Of a stretch of 64,000 nucleotides of DNA, positions 9,973 to 22,697 are shown piece by piece; within the stretch, counting starts at the first letter, position 1; each line of letters begins with the position of its first letter. Made by a program: the position numbers and the translations under genes. The stretch is from Branchiostoma floridae. Lineage: Eukaryota; Chordata; Leptocardii; Amphioxiformes; Branchiostomatidae. Location: positions 8,078,124 to 8,142,123 of the forward strand of contig NC_049989.1 in NCBI RefSeq assembly GCF_000003815.2. The letters run 5' to 3'. The notes below the pieces were generated by a model. That model worked only from the letters and a program-made list of their open reading frames with translations. It did not search any database and had not been told where the DNA came from.

Positions 9973-10785
9973 CATTTGGTACTAAGCTCGGGGGATTTGG
10001 TGCTTTGCTATAGGAGGATTTGGTGCTTAGGTAGCTATGGGGATTTGGTGCTTTGCCATAGGAGGATTTGGTGTTTTGCTATGGGGATTTGGTGCTTTGC
10101 CATAGGAGGATTTGGTGCTTAGGTAGCTATGGGGATTTGGTGCTTTGCCATAGGAGGATTTGGTGCTTAGGTAGCTATGGGGATTTGGTGCTTTGCCATA
10201 GGAGGATTTGGTGTTTTGCTATGGGGATTTGGTGCTTTGCCATAGGAGGATTTGGTGTTTTGATAGGGGGACTTGGTGCTTAGCTAGGGGGACTTGGTGC
10301 TTAGCTAGGGGAACTTGGTGCTTAACTAGGGGGACTTGGTTCTTAGCTAGGGGAACTTGGTGCTTAGCTAGGGGGACTTGGTGCTTAGCTAGGGGGACTT
10401 GGTGCTTAGCTAGGGAGACTTGGTGCTTAGCTAGGGGGACTTGGTGCTTAGCTAGGGGGACTTGGTGCTTAGCTAGGGAGACTTGGTGCTTAGCTATGGG
10501 GGTTTGGTGCTTTGCTATAGGAGGATTTGGTGCTTTTCTGTGGGGATTTGGTGCTTTGCCATAGCAGGATTTGGTGCTTTGATAGGGGGACTTGGTGCTT
10601 AGCTAGGGGGACTTGGTGCTTAGCTATGGGGACTTGAGGCTTAGCTAGGGGGTTTACTTCTTAGCCAGGGGGATTTGCTGCTTAGCTGGGGGGATTTGGT
10701 GCTTAGCTAGGGGGACCGGATTTGGTGCTTAGCTAGAGGGATTTGGTGCTTAGATAGGGGGATTTGGTGCTTAGCTATGGTGGCC
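9973..10785. repeat. Minisatellite, about 40 copies of a ~21-bp unit
   Basis: The consensus is gggggacttggtgcttagct plus one base in the middle. The left third uses a variant alternating ggatttggtgctttgccata with ggatttggtgcttaggtagc, forming a higher-order repeat of about 60-70 bp. Because 21 is a multiple of three, an open frame encoding WCLARGT repeats runs through part of it; this is a by-product of periodicity. The array has no spacers and is not a CRISPR. Confidence 0.95.
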
Positions 10786-12174
10786 TTTCCACCTTCGTCA
10801 CTTAAGATTGTTGGAAGCTTTGACGGCAGTGTAAGGCATAAAAACTATTGACCAAATCAGGGCATAGATTCTCACACACTGGAGCTTTATTTGCATACAA
10901 ATACTTTCCGCTGAGGTAGCCGCCATTGAAGCTTCAAGGTACTTCAAAATGCCATTGATAAACGAGGTGGTGTAAGTTGCAAGAATTCAAAATGCGTCAT
11001 CTGCGTTGGAAGTAATCATAGTACAATGCTAAACTTTCTTTCAACACAAAGGTTTACACGAATCAATTTTTCAACTACCACTGTCATCTTCGGCATCAAT
11101 AATGACCCGGTTCCCTATGTATATGCCTCCTTTATACCTCTTACAGTGGTCCTGTTCAGTGTCCAGTATTCTGAATTTTCCAGTGAAAATGGCCCGGTGA
11201 TTTTTGAAGAGGTTTAAAGAAGCTCTAAAAGAATATAAGACTTGGATCAGAGCAATATCTGTGGCCTCCATTGTAAAGAGATTGACCAGCGTTCACATAA
11301 ATGACAACAGTATCGACAGGTCAGTATTTCATATCGCCTTGAAAAGAACAAAGGGCTATAACTAGCACGTAGTACAGGCCGAAAGGGCATTGCCCTCTAT
11401 AATGTCACTCAAATGACTACATTTTGAACACCAATGGTTATGTAAGGATGTTTTTCGTGAAAACAACGGAAACGGGGCAGAGCAAAAGGTCGCTAAAAGG
11501 CTTTTAATCTATTTGTAGTCCGAACGATAATCTCCCTGCCACTATGATTTCCTGGGAGTACATTGCTTCAGGGGCAAGCCTAATATATAGTGTAGTTTAC
11601 GTACGATTGCTTAAAGTAACATGCTACTTCTTCCATAGTTAGACGATGATTTTACATGTGTATATATTGGTCTGACCTCAATTCGTAAGTCTCAATTCGT
11701 AAGTCTTGATTGTTGAATACTTAACTCCAAGTCTGTATCATACACTGTGCGTACATTTATTTCAAATATTTGTAGATGTCATTTTCTTAGCCCTGGAAGA
11801 TTGGATCCATTAGGGGATAAAGGGCATCTCAGTAAAATTACTATGTGTCCGGACATCGACAATATGTTTTGCACCGGGAGGTAGTGTACACGCCTATAGC
11901 TACTCGTCAAGCAGAGGTTAGGCTCCGGCTGTTTTTGGGCGTGTTTTTGTGCATTTTTATGGGGCTTTCTATTCTGTGCTGTTTTCTCAATGTCTTTCTG
12001 CCAAACAGGCAGATATGAAGACATGAAGAAAATAGCACAAAGTAGAAAAACGCGTGAAAACACGTAAAAAACGGAGCCGACTTCTGTGTGGAGAGTATAC
12101 GTCCCTTGGAGGTCGAGAGCTACGTTGGTACTGTCACATCGTTTTTCTCCCGTCTGCCTGAGGGAGTGTCATAA
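10786..12174. other. Intergenic, nothing recognised
   Basis: No coding exon, RNA gene or complete repeat was identified. A small tandem copy of 'tcaattcgtaagtc' occurs near 11680-11706. Confidence 0.45.
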
Positions 12175-12406
12175 TACCCCTGTCACATTATTCATGATCT
12201 TCGGGCGTATCGATGGAAGATCGGCCATATTTAAGATCGACAGAGGGTTGCGCGTATTTTTCACCTGAAAACTGTTTCTGTCATATACAAGCCATACTTT
12301 GTACCTTTTACAATTGTTGTTCAATAAAGTTATGATTATAAGCGAGGCTCGGGCGATTGCTGCAGAATCGTCGTCCGATCGATTTTCGCCAAATGTGACA
12401 AGGGTA
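12175..12406. mobile_element. Short TIR element (MITE)
   Basis: The left end TACCCCTGTCACATT and right end AATGTGACAAGGGTA are inverted repeats with one mismatch. Related subterminal motifs containing GATCTTCGGGCG and TCGTCCGATCGATTTTCGCC lie just inside. A 177-codon open frame crosses it but has no coding features. Confidence 0.6.
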
Positions 12407-12597
12407 TCAGCAGTGACAGGGGCGCGACGAAGGGCGTCAAAGCTCGTATAGGGAAGGTAAAAGCTCCCAACTACGACCAGTTTGGAGGGCCAGGAACATC
12501 TCAGAACAAAATGTGATGGCTGTGAAATGTAGGGCCTAACACAACTCAACATTAAGAATCTCCAAACGTTCATCAACGTTACTTTCTTGGCATCTGG

Positions 12598-12953
12598 GTG
12601 CCCAAGAAGATCAGCAACCAATACCTCCTGGAGAGAACTGGCCAGGAACCCGTGGAAATCACAACCAGACGCAGAAAATGGAGTTGGATTGATTGGATTC
12701 ACACTGAGAAAACCCCATTACAAGGGCAGTGCGAGAATGGAACCCCAAGGCAAAAGATGAAGAGGAAAACCTTGGTTGTCATGGAGAAGAGGTGTCAATT
12801 AAGAAGGACGTAGAACATACAAAAAAAAACTCATGGCAAGAAGCAAAGAAGACCGCCAGAGACCAAAGAATGTTGGGGCAACTCACTGAGGCCCTGTGCT
12901 CCCGAAGAGGCAGAGGATTAAGCCAATCTAGTAAGGAGTGCATGTATAACAGC
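12598..12953 (+). mobile_element. Non-LTR retrotransposon 3' ORF fragment, frameshifted
   Basis: Two overlapping frames give the C-terminal tail typical of LINE reverse-transcriptase ORFs. The first reads KISNQYLLERTGQEP then TRRRKWSWIDWI. After a frameshift near 12730 the second reads REWNPKAKDEEENLG, NSWQEAKKTARDQR and LTEALCSRRGRG, ending in a stop near 12953. In intact elements these segments are continuous (RR.W.W.GH..R, ALEWNP.GKR.RGRP, TW.EA...A.DR..W). Frameshifts and substitutions make this a dead copy. Confidence 0.7.
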
Positions 12954-12981
12954 TAATGGACAGATAAAACCTCTCTCAAAG

Positions 12982-13029
<48 letters not shown>
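12982..13029. repeat. (CT)n microsatellite
   Basis: An uninterrupted CT dinucleotide run of about 48 bp directly after the LINE fragment. Confidence 0.95.
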
Positions 13030-13032
<3 letters not shown>

Positions 13033-15068
13033 GCTCGTAAGAAGTAAGTAAGCCCCTTCCATGTGGAGGAAGACCAGATTTGTACTAAAGTTTTCAACTG
13101 TTTTCTTGACTATTCTGATCGTCTTTCCATACCAGTGCCTCCATACCGTATCAGCTACACATCATTCACCCGGGCGGGAGGCCTGGCGCATCCATGTCTT
13201 GTATTCAGCTAGAAGAAAGGGTATGCCACTCCGTAAGGGGCGGTATAACCCCAACGGTGCTATAATACGCCGTATAACTCTACTACTACTACTACTACTT
13301 ACATATCATTCTTGGTGAAGTTGATAAATATTGACCCCATACTTTCGCCATGGCAATACTTTTCTACGACAAACTTGTTACACTTAAGCGGAATATGAGA
13401 TGTGAAATGGGTTTTGAAAAGCAAACGTGGATAAAAGACTTTCTGTTGTGTTTTTATAAGCCACAAATCTTTGGGTACACTTATCTGTCCTTGTTACAAT
13501 AATACAATGCAGTTGTTGGAAATATCACGTTTTTAAAAATGATTTGAAAAATATTGTTGGAAAAGAATTAGATATCTATAAACATTCTAAAATACTACTT
13601 GCCGAAGGCTATATACAAACTTTCTGTTTTTAGGGTATTTCTGATAGACTCACCTGGTCAGAGTTACGAACATTCTTGCTATAATTGCTAAAGGTCCTAT
13701 ATTGTAACATTCAAAGTTGCCTTCGTTTATCAGTATTGTAAGTCAACTTGGCAACATTCACTTTATATATTGCAAGGTATTAATGTAGAACATTACCAAA
13801 ACAAACAACCCAAACATACTTTACCATGAGCAAGGTTTTTTTTTACAGTGTAACGTTACATTGTACGCCGAGTTTTGTTCTCTCATTCAAATCGTTATTG
13901 TACAGATTGTACATCAAAACATCTAGCACAGACTACCTCACAAGAGAAAATGCATTGCATTTTCATAGGTCGGTATTGAGTATCATTTTTTTACACAGTC
14001 ACAGGTCAGATTTTGTTAGCCGAGGAAGGTATCTGAAGAACGATCGAAACGTCGGCAGGTAACTGTTATTGTCTGTGCAACAAGAACTTAACACGGAAAA
14101 TACAACACGGATATGGCGCTTTCACGCACAAGACTGAAACAAACTCATCATTGCGGAACAGTAAAACAAAAGCTTAAACTAGATGAATGATTCCTTACCT
14201 TATTTTTGAAGTATCTCCCTGTAGTTCCTACATGCATCAGGTATAGGAGACGCAATTGTTAGCCTGTATAGAGATCTACCAGGTCCTAAACTCACTGGAG
14301 ATGTTACACGGACCACTTGGACCGATTAACCCGCCTCTCTGATCTCTGGGAATATCAGCGGACCCAACGTTCAGTAGATTCTTACGCGTGGGCCAAGTAA
14401 GAGATCATTATCATAATTTCTCACGGATTTCTCTGATATTCTCCCAACCTACTCCATTAGGCTCGTTACGAATCGGTACAACGCATATGTGAGACTACGA
14501 ACTACGGCACCAAAATAGAAAAGGTCGCGATTGTCTTTGCAAAATTATTCAGCCTGAATGTCAGTCTCAAAACGCCGTTTGACATGTAGCTGCAGGATAG
14601 ATTCATGATCACGGTTGTAGGACAATCTCTTTGCTTCAATGATGTTTCAGTGCATAGCACGCCAACATATAAAAGAGAAAACAGTAGTGGCGGTGCTTGC
14701 ATGGTTTTTTTTCGTGTTCTACCTCACACATATGTATAAAGAATAAAACATTTAACCCACGTACTTGATAGCTTTAGGTGGGTTATCTTAATTACTCTAA
14801 CGATGTGTATAGTGAGTTCTCATGGGAGTCAATACTATCATTAGAGCAGCCACAGTCGACACATGGACATATACCTGTTTGCATAATCGCGAGTATGCAA
14901 ATGTTATTCTGATTTGAATGTTTTGTATCTAAAAATGTCCCAGAAGCAAGGGTAAAAAAAGTGACGTGAGAATTCATTTTCTGTTTTATCTTGTTTACTA
15001 GTCAACTAATAAAACACCACGGAAAGTCTAGAAATGACGGAGATAACCCAAATTATGAACCCGGTTCA
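13030..15068. other. Intergenic; scattered low-complexity DNA, no gene seen
   Basis: It contains a (CTA)n run near 13283-13300. The block 'ggtatgccactccgtaaggg' with gcggtataac near 13220 resembles dispersed blocks at 6850 and 16720. No exon is supported. Confidence 0.45.
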
Positions 15069-15974
15069 CACTCGTTCTCATTGAAATGTCGAAAATGGCA
15101 TTTTTGGGTCGAAAATAAAATCAGCTTTATCTTAAGTGAAAACTACCTGGTTGTTTAGGAAAATTCCTCTTTTAACCATAGCCAAAAAATGGCAACTTAT
15201 TATTTGCGGTCCCATTGGCAATGCATTACAGGGCAGGTAACAAACGTTACCGGTAACGCTTGTTACAACAGTAAACTTAACCCTTTTTTTCAAAAGGATT
15301 AACATCATTGGCTACATCATTTAGGCCAAAGTTGACGTCCCTAGGGACATTTAAAAAGTGGCAGCATTTTTGCACCGGGTCAGACAGAATGCTTAGAAAG
15401 CATCAAACAATGGTAACGTTTGTTACAGTCATTTCTGTACAACATTTTGTAAGCAAGGTGAGATACAAATGGCAGTCAATGGCCCTTTTTTGTTTCTTTA
15501 GAAAACCAGAAAAACTGGAAAGCGTCACAAAAACGGCCATTTCTAGTCTTATACGTGGATAATATAACTGTGGCAACCATTGTGGTACTCGTGGTGGTAA
15601 CGTTTTTTACCGAATTTCGTGACAAGCATAAACCTCCTCACACAGCCTCCAAGATCAGTGATAGTAGCGATCTGACGTGATCGGACAGAGGGCCTGGGTG
15701 GCTAGTTTCACCTGCCGAACAATCATTTTGGGAACTGCGTTGTTCCCTTTTTGGCTACTATCTGAATTCTTCATATCTTCTCAGGCGACAGCCATTTTTC
15801 AGGGGTTGAAATCCCACCCGAGGCTATAGTATAACCTTCAAAGCCATCAACCAATATGAATGTTGTGGTGCATCTTTTGTAAAACATTACAAAGGGGCCA
15901 GTCATGCTGTCTATAATTTGCTCAATATCAAGTCGCAAAGTCAGGAGACAGCATTTTTGACATTTCAATGAGAA
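15069..15974. mobile_element. Candidate TIR element
   Basis: The left end CTCGTTCTCATTGAAATGTC and right end GACATTTCAATGAGAACGAG are a perfect 20-bp inverted pair, extending a further 7 bp inward with one mismatch. The interior has GTAACGTTTGTTAC-type palindromes (near 15235-15265 and 15410-15425). I cannot define a target duplication. Confidence 0.5.
15443..15563 (+). repeat. Left arm of a ~120-bp inverted repeat pair
   Basis: It matches the reverse complement of 16211-16332 at roughly 90 percent by eye, sharing for example ggatacaaatggcagtcaat (one mismatch), tttctttagaaaaccagaaa and tctagtcttatacgtggata. It lies inside the 15069-15974 element while its partner lies outside. Confidence 0.8.
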
Positions 15975-16210
15975 CGAGCCATCAACAACCAGAAACTACA
16001 AGGTCAAGTTCGCAGAGAATAACAAAAAAACTACTGGAGAAAGCAGATCTTTATTGCAAAGCCAAAATGGAGTTATGTCATCCCCAGCGTTTGGATATAT
16101 CCTTCTGCTACCTTCTGCAGGGCTACTATACCATATTTGTATCGACAAGCACATCCTTTTGGCTGTGCAATAAAAGATATCTATTTGCCAACCTGATGAA
16201 AAATCCTCCT

Positions 16211-16332
16211 ATTATCCACGTATAAGACTAGAAATGGCCGTTTTTGTGACGCTTTGCAGTTTTTCTGGTTTTCTAAAGAAACATAAAAAAGGGTCATTGA
16301 CTGCCATTTGTATCCCACCTTGCGAACAAAAC
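16211..16332 (-). repeat. Right arm of a ~120-bp inverted repeat pair
   Basis: This is the reverse-complement partner of 15443-15563. It is probably a fragment of a second, oppositely oriented copy of the 15069-15974 element family. Confidence 0.8.
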
Positions 16333-16558
16333 ATCATACACATACCACTCTCTTACGCTGACGCTCTTTCTCCTTCTCCTCCACCTTAGAAACTCGTATC
16401 TTCTTGTTTTCCCCATGATGACCAAACACGCTCATAACCTCGTATCACAAGTATAGACACAGATTTGTATAGGACTGAAAGCAACACTTTAAGTCTTCAG
16501 CACCACAACTTATACCTGACCAATACAGCAGCAGATTAAACCAACCTACAAGCACTCT

Positions 16559-16690
16559 TAGTTTTCACCTGAGTGAACTGAGGAAAGTCGTGTAAAGGGC
16601 CTTTCCTAAGGGTACAAGTCATGTTTTGAACTCGGGACCTCTTGGGACTGAGCCCAAAACGCTGCCGATTACGCCATACGAACATACAGA
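16559..16690 (-). mobile_element. tRNA-derived SINE, 5' part
   Basis: On the minus strand a box-A-like tggcgtaatcggcag is followed by a box-B-like cccgagttcaaaac. The SINE body ggaaaggccctttacacgac then tttcctcag.tcactcagg follows. It is truncated downstream of the body. It belongs to the same family as 4432-4704. Confidence 0.65.
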
Positions 16691-17735
16691 TCCTCTATGG
16701 GTCGGATAGACGGGAAGCTGCTGTGTTACGCCGAATGGCGGTTATACCGGCTTTACATGTATAGAAACAGAATGATGTTGAATTGGGAAAGATAGGCATC
16801 CTCTTACACATCACTGTCACAACGGTCACGATCCTTTTTAAAAACACGTCGATTAATAGGAAGTGAAACGCATGTAACTCGTTAATCTGGCGCGTGGATA
16901 TGGAATTAATAGTGTGCGTGGGGCATCAGCCACCTGATGCATCGTCAAGGGACAAAGTGGGTACGGCCGACTGTCGTGCGCCTCACCATGGCAACAGGAC
17001 AAACATGAACACTGGTGTATTGACATAGAGACTGTTACTGTCTACCTTTGTATTCAGAGACAAAATGGTCTAGATCAGCCACCTGCTACCCCTTGTCTAT
17101 GGGCAAAGTTTTACAGCCCAAGTTTACTCAGGAGTAGGGATGGGTACCGGCACGGCGTACCGGTGTCACAGCGATCTCGCCCTCCCTGGCTAGCTAGTGA
17201 TCTCGCCCCCTATCTCGCCCCCCCCTTTAGAGATTTCGCCCCCCCCCCAAAAAAAAAAACGGGTTTACATGACATTTTAGAAGTTGATTGGTATAAATCA
17301 CAAAATTCAGTTTTAGAATGATATAAGTACACACGTTTGATACAAAACTCTATCCATAGTATTAATATTAAGGTAATTACATGGTAATAAGAGAGTTGGG
17401 CTTGTTCCGGACAAGGAGGGTTGGGTCCCTTGTATTCCAATTATTGCATATACCTGAGTCTCGACTTAACATATATTTCATTGTATTCACCTGTCCTCAA
17501 GCAACCACCTATATATCTCCAATATGAAGTCTCTGACATGAATTGACCACAAAAGAACTATCAAAATGTCTTTATCAATTATGCAAATAAGGTATTCAAT
17601 AGAGTAACGCACATTTTGGTATATGCACCTGGCCTATGGGTATCTTCACCTCCAATATGACTGTTTTTTTCTAGTACATGTATTTAGGAACTGGTGCGTT
17701 TACTTAAGACTGGTACTTAACCAGTGTTTTTTTAT
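16691..17735. other. Intergenic, no gene seen
   Basis: Near 17170-17262 there is a C-rich run with repeated 'atctcgcccc' and an adjacent poly-A. I see nothing else recognisable. Confidence 0.45.
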
Positions 17736-17825
17736 ATATAGTCAAACCTGCCCAAGACGACCATTCGGGGGACCGGAAAAAATGGTAGATTTGGACAGGT
17801 GGTCGCTGAGAGAAGAGACCACCTC
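17736..17825 (+). mobile_element. Fragment of MITE family C (TIR 'CAGTCAAACCTG')
   Basis: The stretch tagtcaaacctgcccaagac followed by gaccattcgggggaccg, and ggacaggtggtcgctgag further on, match the termini of the full elements at 37153-37974 and 51740-52585. Only the terminal part is present. Confidence 0.55.
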
Positions 17826-18560
17826 AGCTACAAAAATATTGTCTTTTTCATTTTAATGTCTTGTTTACACCGAACAGTATAGTATCGACTTTCGAGATAT
17901 GACATCTTACGGTAATAAGGTGTCATATATGTACCAGGTAACACACCAACTATGTTACTCCCAGGTACAGTATAGTATCAGGTAACGCACCTAATATGTA
18001 GTAACTAGCTGCTCTTGAGACCCTTCCGAGAAGTACTAGTAATGTTCTTGGTGGGAGGGGGGGGGCAAAACTCCAGTGATCTTTATAAATTAGATAGTGC
18101 GTAACACGTAAAAGTATGGCTAAGACAACAAAATATCCAAAACGTAAGGAATTTCGTTCTGTATCTCTGAAATTCGTTGAGTAATCTTTCGAAATCCGCA
18201 GTGCTGCTCAGGTGCCCCAAGTGTAGTGAGATGCCACCTTAACGTACCTTACACGTGCATTCAACGCCAGGAAAGGGAGTGATAATTAATGTCTATCCGG
18301 CGGTAAAGCTTATATGATAGAATTGCTACCACTGTAGTGAAGTGCATGTCACGTATATTTTGGGGCAAAAATTACATCAAGGAACTTCGGCAGCATTCTT
18401 AAGTGCTTAGTTCGCCTGGAGGCCGAGTTAGTATCTACGCCTGTTTTGAGTTTGAATATGCAACCTGCAATATTTCAAATACTCACAGGCACTACAGAAT
18501 GGGGCCAGTCAACTGATAGTGGTTTGTGTTCAACTAGTATCATTTTCTTTCTCCTACTTA
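17826..18560. other. Intergenic, nothing recognised
   Basis: There is a local near-repeat 'tacagtatagtatc' (about 17872-17985) and a poly-G run near 18055-18064. No gene or element is supported. Confidence 0.4.
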
Positions 18561-19115
18561 TAGGGCCTTCACACTGAAGTTGAATAAACAAGAATCAAGC
18601 AGAACTAGACGGAATGAATAATTTGCAAAATCCGTGCTACATTCGGGCGGAAAGTCTAAATGGACCCAATACTGTTCACACGAGAGGCGGATTGAGCCGA
18701 ATGCCATCCGAATAAAAGTTCTTGTGTATGCCTGGGTATTCGTAGTGCATTTTAGAAATTCTCACTGCATTCCAGATATTTGTGTTCATTCTTGTGGTCG
18801 GCCGGTTCTCCATCGAATGAGATCAGAATGTTTCCAGTATAATGAAGGAATGCCTTAGAATGCGGCCGTATTTGCAGTTAGAATAGTAAGAATACACTTT
18901 GAATGACGTTTGATGATTCTCCACCCCAATGCACCTCAAAAGTTTTGAGCATGAAAAAAAATATTCGGGACGTCCAAAAGAATAGGCACAAATATCTGTA
19001 ACGCCGTGAGAATTTCTAGAATACACTACGAATTCCCTGGAATATACAAATACGTTACGTAACTTTATTCAGACGGCATTCCGGCTCATTCCCATTCTCG
19101 TGTGAAGGGGCCTTT
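18561..19115. mobile_element. Long-TIR foldback element
   Basis: The left end tagggccttcacactgaag pairs with the right end tcgtgtgaaggggccttta. Internal arms also pair: aaattctcactgcattccag with ccgtgagaatttctagaata, and gatatttgtgttcattct with gaataggcacaaatatc. The whole unit is thus a loose palindrome, typical of non-autonomous TIR elements. Confidence 0.65.
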
Positions 19116-19904
19116 ACTAAGCAGAAAAAGCAGCAGAAATCATCCTATACTCTGTGGAAGACCCCAGCCTTGGTTTGCATCCATGCTTTTATATGCAAAA
19201 CAAGCACTCTCCCTATCAGGCTGTTACACCGGCACGATGTCGTTTCAAAGCAACATTTCAGCTATTAACTTAATTAGCAGCGCATCAGAGCGAAAAGTAG
19301 ACGAGCCGGCCGCCAAAGACTGAAAACATTGTACATATCTGCATTGCAACGTCCATGTGTTATCGTTGACTACCCACTTGGTTAACTTTAAAGGATTTAA
19401 CGTGGTAATTTGAAATTGTAATGGTAATTCCAGTCACATGATATTTCGGACGGACACATCAAACACAGGCTTCAGTTGATATATTAGTACTTAAGCTTCA
19501 AAACGTGTCTGTATTATATTCGACTAAATATCGTGACTTAGGCGTATGTAAAATATAGGAACAAGAAAAATGGCGCTATTTACAAAGTGACATTTACTGC
19601 ATCATTGTTTAGTATGGTGCGTGTCCGTATTTGAATGCACGGTCAGTAGAGTACGGCTAATAACCGGAAGTAAGTGGGAAGATAATTTGATTTGATTTGA
19701 TTTGATTTGCACATATAAAAAGGAAATACATAAAAGTACGGGAGAAGCCAAAGACGGCTTATAGGAGCCCTCCTCCTAACAACTATTGAACAGAATTCGA
19801 ATGAAAAAATTGAAATGGGAAGCAAATTATATAAAAAAATAGATGAGTAACAACATTTAGATTATTAACAATATCACCATTCATTTGATTTTATTTTCAT
19901 TTAT
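19116..19904. other. Intergenic, only a short microsatellite seen
   Basis: A (TTTGA)n run lies at about 19686-19709. No exon or transposon end was seen. Confidence 0.4.
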
Positions 19905-20030
19905 TGTTATGTATGTACGGGGTAGCCACCCCCCCCCCCCCCTCCAGGGATCTTTGAAAAACGCCGGCCAGGCGACATGTACCCCTGGTTAAATAAGAAT
20001 AAACAAACAAACAAACAAATAAGGCAAATT
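19905..20030 (+). mobile_element. Non-LTR retrotransposon 3' end
   Basis: The sequence gccggccaggcgacatgtac then ccctggttaaataa, followed by an (AAAC)n tail (about 19996-20022), is a typical LINE 3' terminus with a microsatellite tail. No coding part is visible upstream. Confidence 0.5.
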
Positions 20031-20569
20031 GGAAAAAAATGATCGCAAATCATAAATGAGTAACAACAATTTGATGGTCAACAATAAGGCAAAGTACAAA
20101 TGTAGCAAGTAACATGAATGAAGCTATCTAACAGGGCAATAGCTAATCAATAAACGATATTACAATAACAAATCATAGATGCATGGCAACATTTTCTAGA
20201 AAGAAAACAAACTAATTGCAAAGGTCAAAGGCCGCAAGCACAGGTCAGAGCAAGGCTGTTACTCGTATATAATGACCTTCGTGGGAGGTCGTACAGTCAG
20301 TCGTCAATCAAACTGAACAGGCCATGTCTTGTAGTCAATGGAAGAGCCTACTAATTTACGAGGAAATATGGACTTTCTTCTTTCTGTTAGTGTTTTCGCA
20401 GTTACGTTTTTTTCGTATGTCCACCGTAGGGTGACATGAAGTGATCAATAGACACATGACATGTAAACCTTGACCTTATTTCATAATTAATGAACTACAA
20501 CTGAACTGCATTGGAGAAAAATATTTCACCTGAGTCGTGAGGTCTTTGAGCTCTTATTATCTTTGCCAG

Positions 20570-20904
20570 AATGGCTAAGGTTTTGTTTTAGGCTTGTACG
20601 TCTGTCTGTAAACAGCATAACTCGAGAAGACTTCAATGGATGCTGATGATATTTGGTAGGTGAATAGGGGTCGGGAAAACAATCGTCATGTTCGATAATG
20701 GACCCCCTAGCCGCTTGCTAAAGTACTGCAGCGGAACCTCATTTTTTTGATATCTCGTGTTCTGGACATTCTGTGGTCGTCATTTTTGGATCATCATGAT
20801 TTTTGGTATGCTGATAGCAGAAATAATGCTTGATACAATTTGATATTAATTATGTGAATTGGGATCTAATTAGCATGATTAATGGCGAAATTCTATAAAG
20901 CATA
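20570..20904 (-). mobile_element. Diverged copy of the 1337-2355 MITE family
   Basis: On the minus strand it shares the ordered blocks of the 780-1210 copy: 'gtactgcagcggaac', 'atctcgtgttctggacat', 'catcatgatttttggtatg' and 'gcttgatacaatttgat'. The termini are lost. Confidence 0.55.
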
Positions 20905-22697
20905 TGAAATAAAATGCTATGAGTAACACATTTATGTCTACAGACATCATTCTACATAACAAACCTGGTTTATTTGGCAACGGTATGTGTTTGTGGAACT
21001 CTAGTCTAAATATGCATTGGTTAGCTCACATGATAGTTCACGCTAGCTTGAAGTAACGAATCACATATTTGGTGATTTCTGTTGTTGTTGTTGAAGAAAG
21101 GAAAGTATTTCGGTATATCAAACTATATATATCCAATGATGTCCCCGTATACCCTTAAAGGAACTCTCGGTAGCAGGAAATGATGTGTTTAGATCATTAC
21201 CACGAACATGAATGGTTTTCGTGGGTAATTCAAACTCGATTACCTTACGTCCTTTTGTAATGTGCGCAAACGTGCATGTTTGGAAAAAGTACTTAACGTT
21301 ACTTGATTTTAACCATGTCTTCTACATTTTATTACATTTTTACGTACCAGGCGGTGAAAAATTACTAACCATAGCTTAACTTGCAGTACTGCTTCTGGTC
21401 GCGGCTAGGAAACTGGCAAAACGAGAGTCAGGTTGCAAAACCTTTGTATTTTCCGTATTTTTGGCAATGGAGAAATCATAAAAGTTTTAGTAAATGGATT
21501 CGAAGCCTACTTGACTTCGATTGAAAGCAATTTAAGACATTTCACAAACGAAATGTTGCGATGTCAGGTGATGTGGCAGACAGATAAATTGATGGATGAC
21601 CACGTCCAAATTTCGATATTGTTGTGTGAAATAGGAAGATGCTAAAGGAACGCAAGAGTGTTTTGTCAATTTGTATATCTATAAATCCATTTTCTCTGTG
21701 CAGTGTGCGGATTACTAAACTCGGTGCAATATAACATTGGGCGCCGGGGGAGCTGCTCCACGGGCTGAAAATTGGTCGGCTCATCTTCTGAAACAAGACC
21801 GTCCACCTCCTGAATAAACGACAACAATGCATGGTTTTATCATTTATTACAAAGAGGTTCAATTCCATCCCATACTATTCTATTCGATCGATTCGTCTAT
21901 TCTACTGGCTAGCCTAGACTATTCTAGTCTATTCTGTCACTCAGTCAGCTTAGGTTGTCAATAGGTCCGTGTGGCCAACGCAATATTTAAAAAGTATTTT
22001 CACACTCTCACACACACGAAAAACACACACACACGAGAACAGATTTGCTGGTATGCGTGGAACATGCATGCAGACGTAAATGCATGTGTACATGCACACA
22101 GCCACTTACATGTGCTAACATGTTTACATATTACACGCAGTCGTGGCCTGTGCTTATGAACGTCAGGGCCAGGGGGCGCTTCTAGACTGTTACAACTATA
22201 ATCCTACACTTTACGTCTTTCTTTACAACAGAACACTGTGTGACGTATACATATGGAAGTAGATATGAAAGTAATATAGAATTAAGAATTGTTGAAGGGA
22301 CGGGTACTTTTTTGCTACATTTTTAGTGAGCTGAGAAAAAATTGTAACATATGTTTGATTTTTCAGATGTACTATTTTAATTATATGCGTTCCTTGATTG
22401 CATTGGAAGCAACGATACTACCTACATTTGAAAGCCACGTGCGGTATCAAGCTCGTTTTTTGTTGTTGTTTTAATTCTGGAGAAAACAGGTGGAGGTAGA
22501 AATGTAATGCTCACACCGATATACTTATTCAAAGCATACGTTTAGTCAATGACATTATTTTTTCTGTTACAGAATAAATTTACATGGTCTTTATAAATTT
22601 AAAGGTAGTAATCCCTTAAAAGAGGATTCCGTGTGGCAAAATAAGTCCATTCATGGATCCAATTGCGTACGCGCAGATCAAAGATGAATCCTCTTAA
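20905..22697. other. Intergenic, nothing recognised
   Basis: It holds an AC-rich simple repeat near 22000-22035 and otherwise no feature I can support. Confidence 0.4.

Noticed and set aside
10208-10564. 118-codon WCLARGT-repeat protein
   Set aside because: It is explained by the 21-bp period of the minisatellite; no flanking coding sequence exists.
12169-12702. Longest minus-strand frame in the 12 kb region (177 codons)
   Set aside because: It spans a MITE and the antisense of a LINE fragment, has no recognisable domain and no splice signals fitting a gene.
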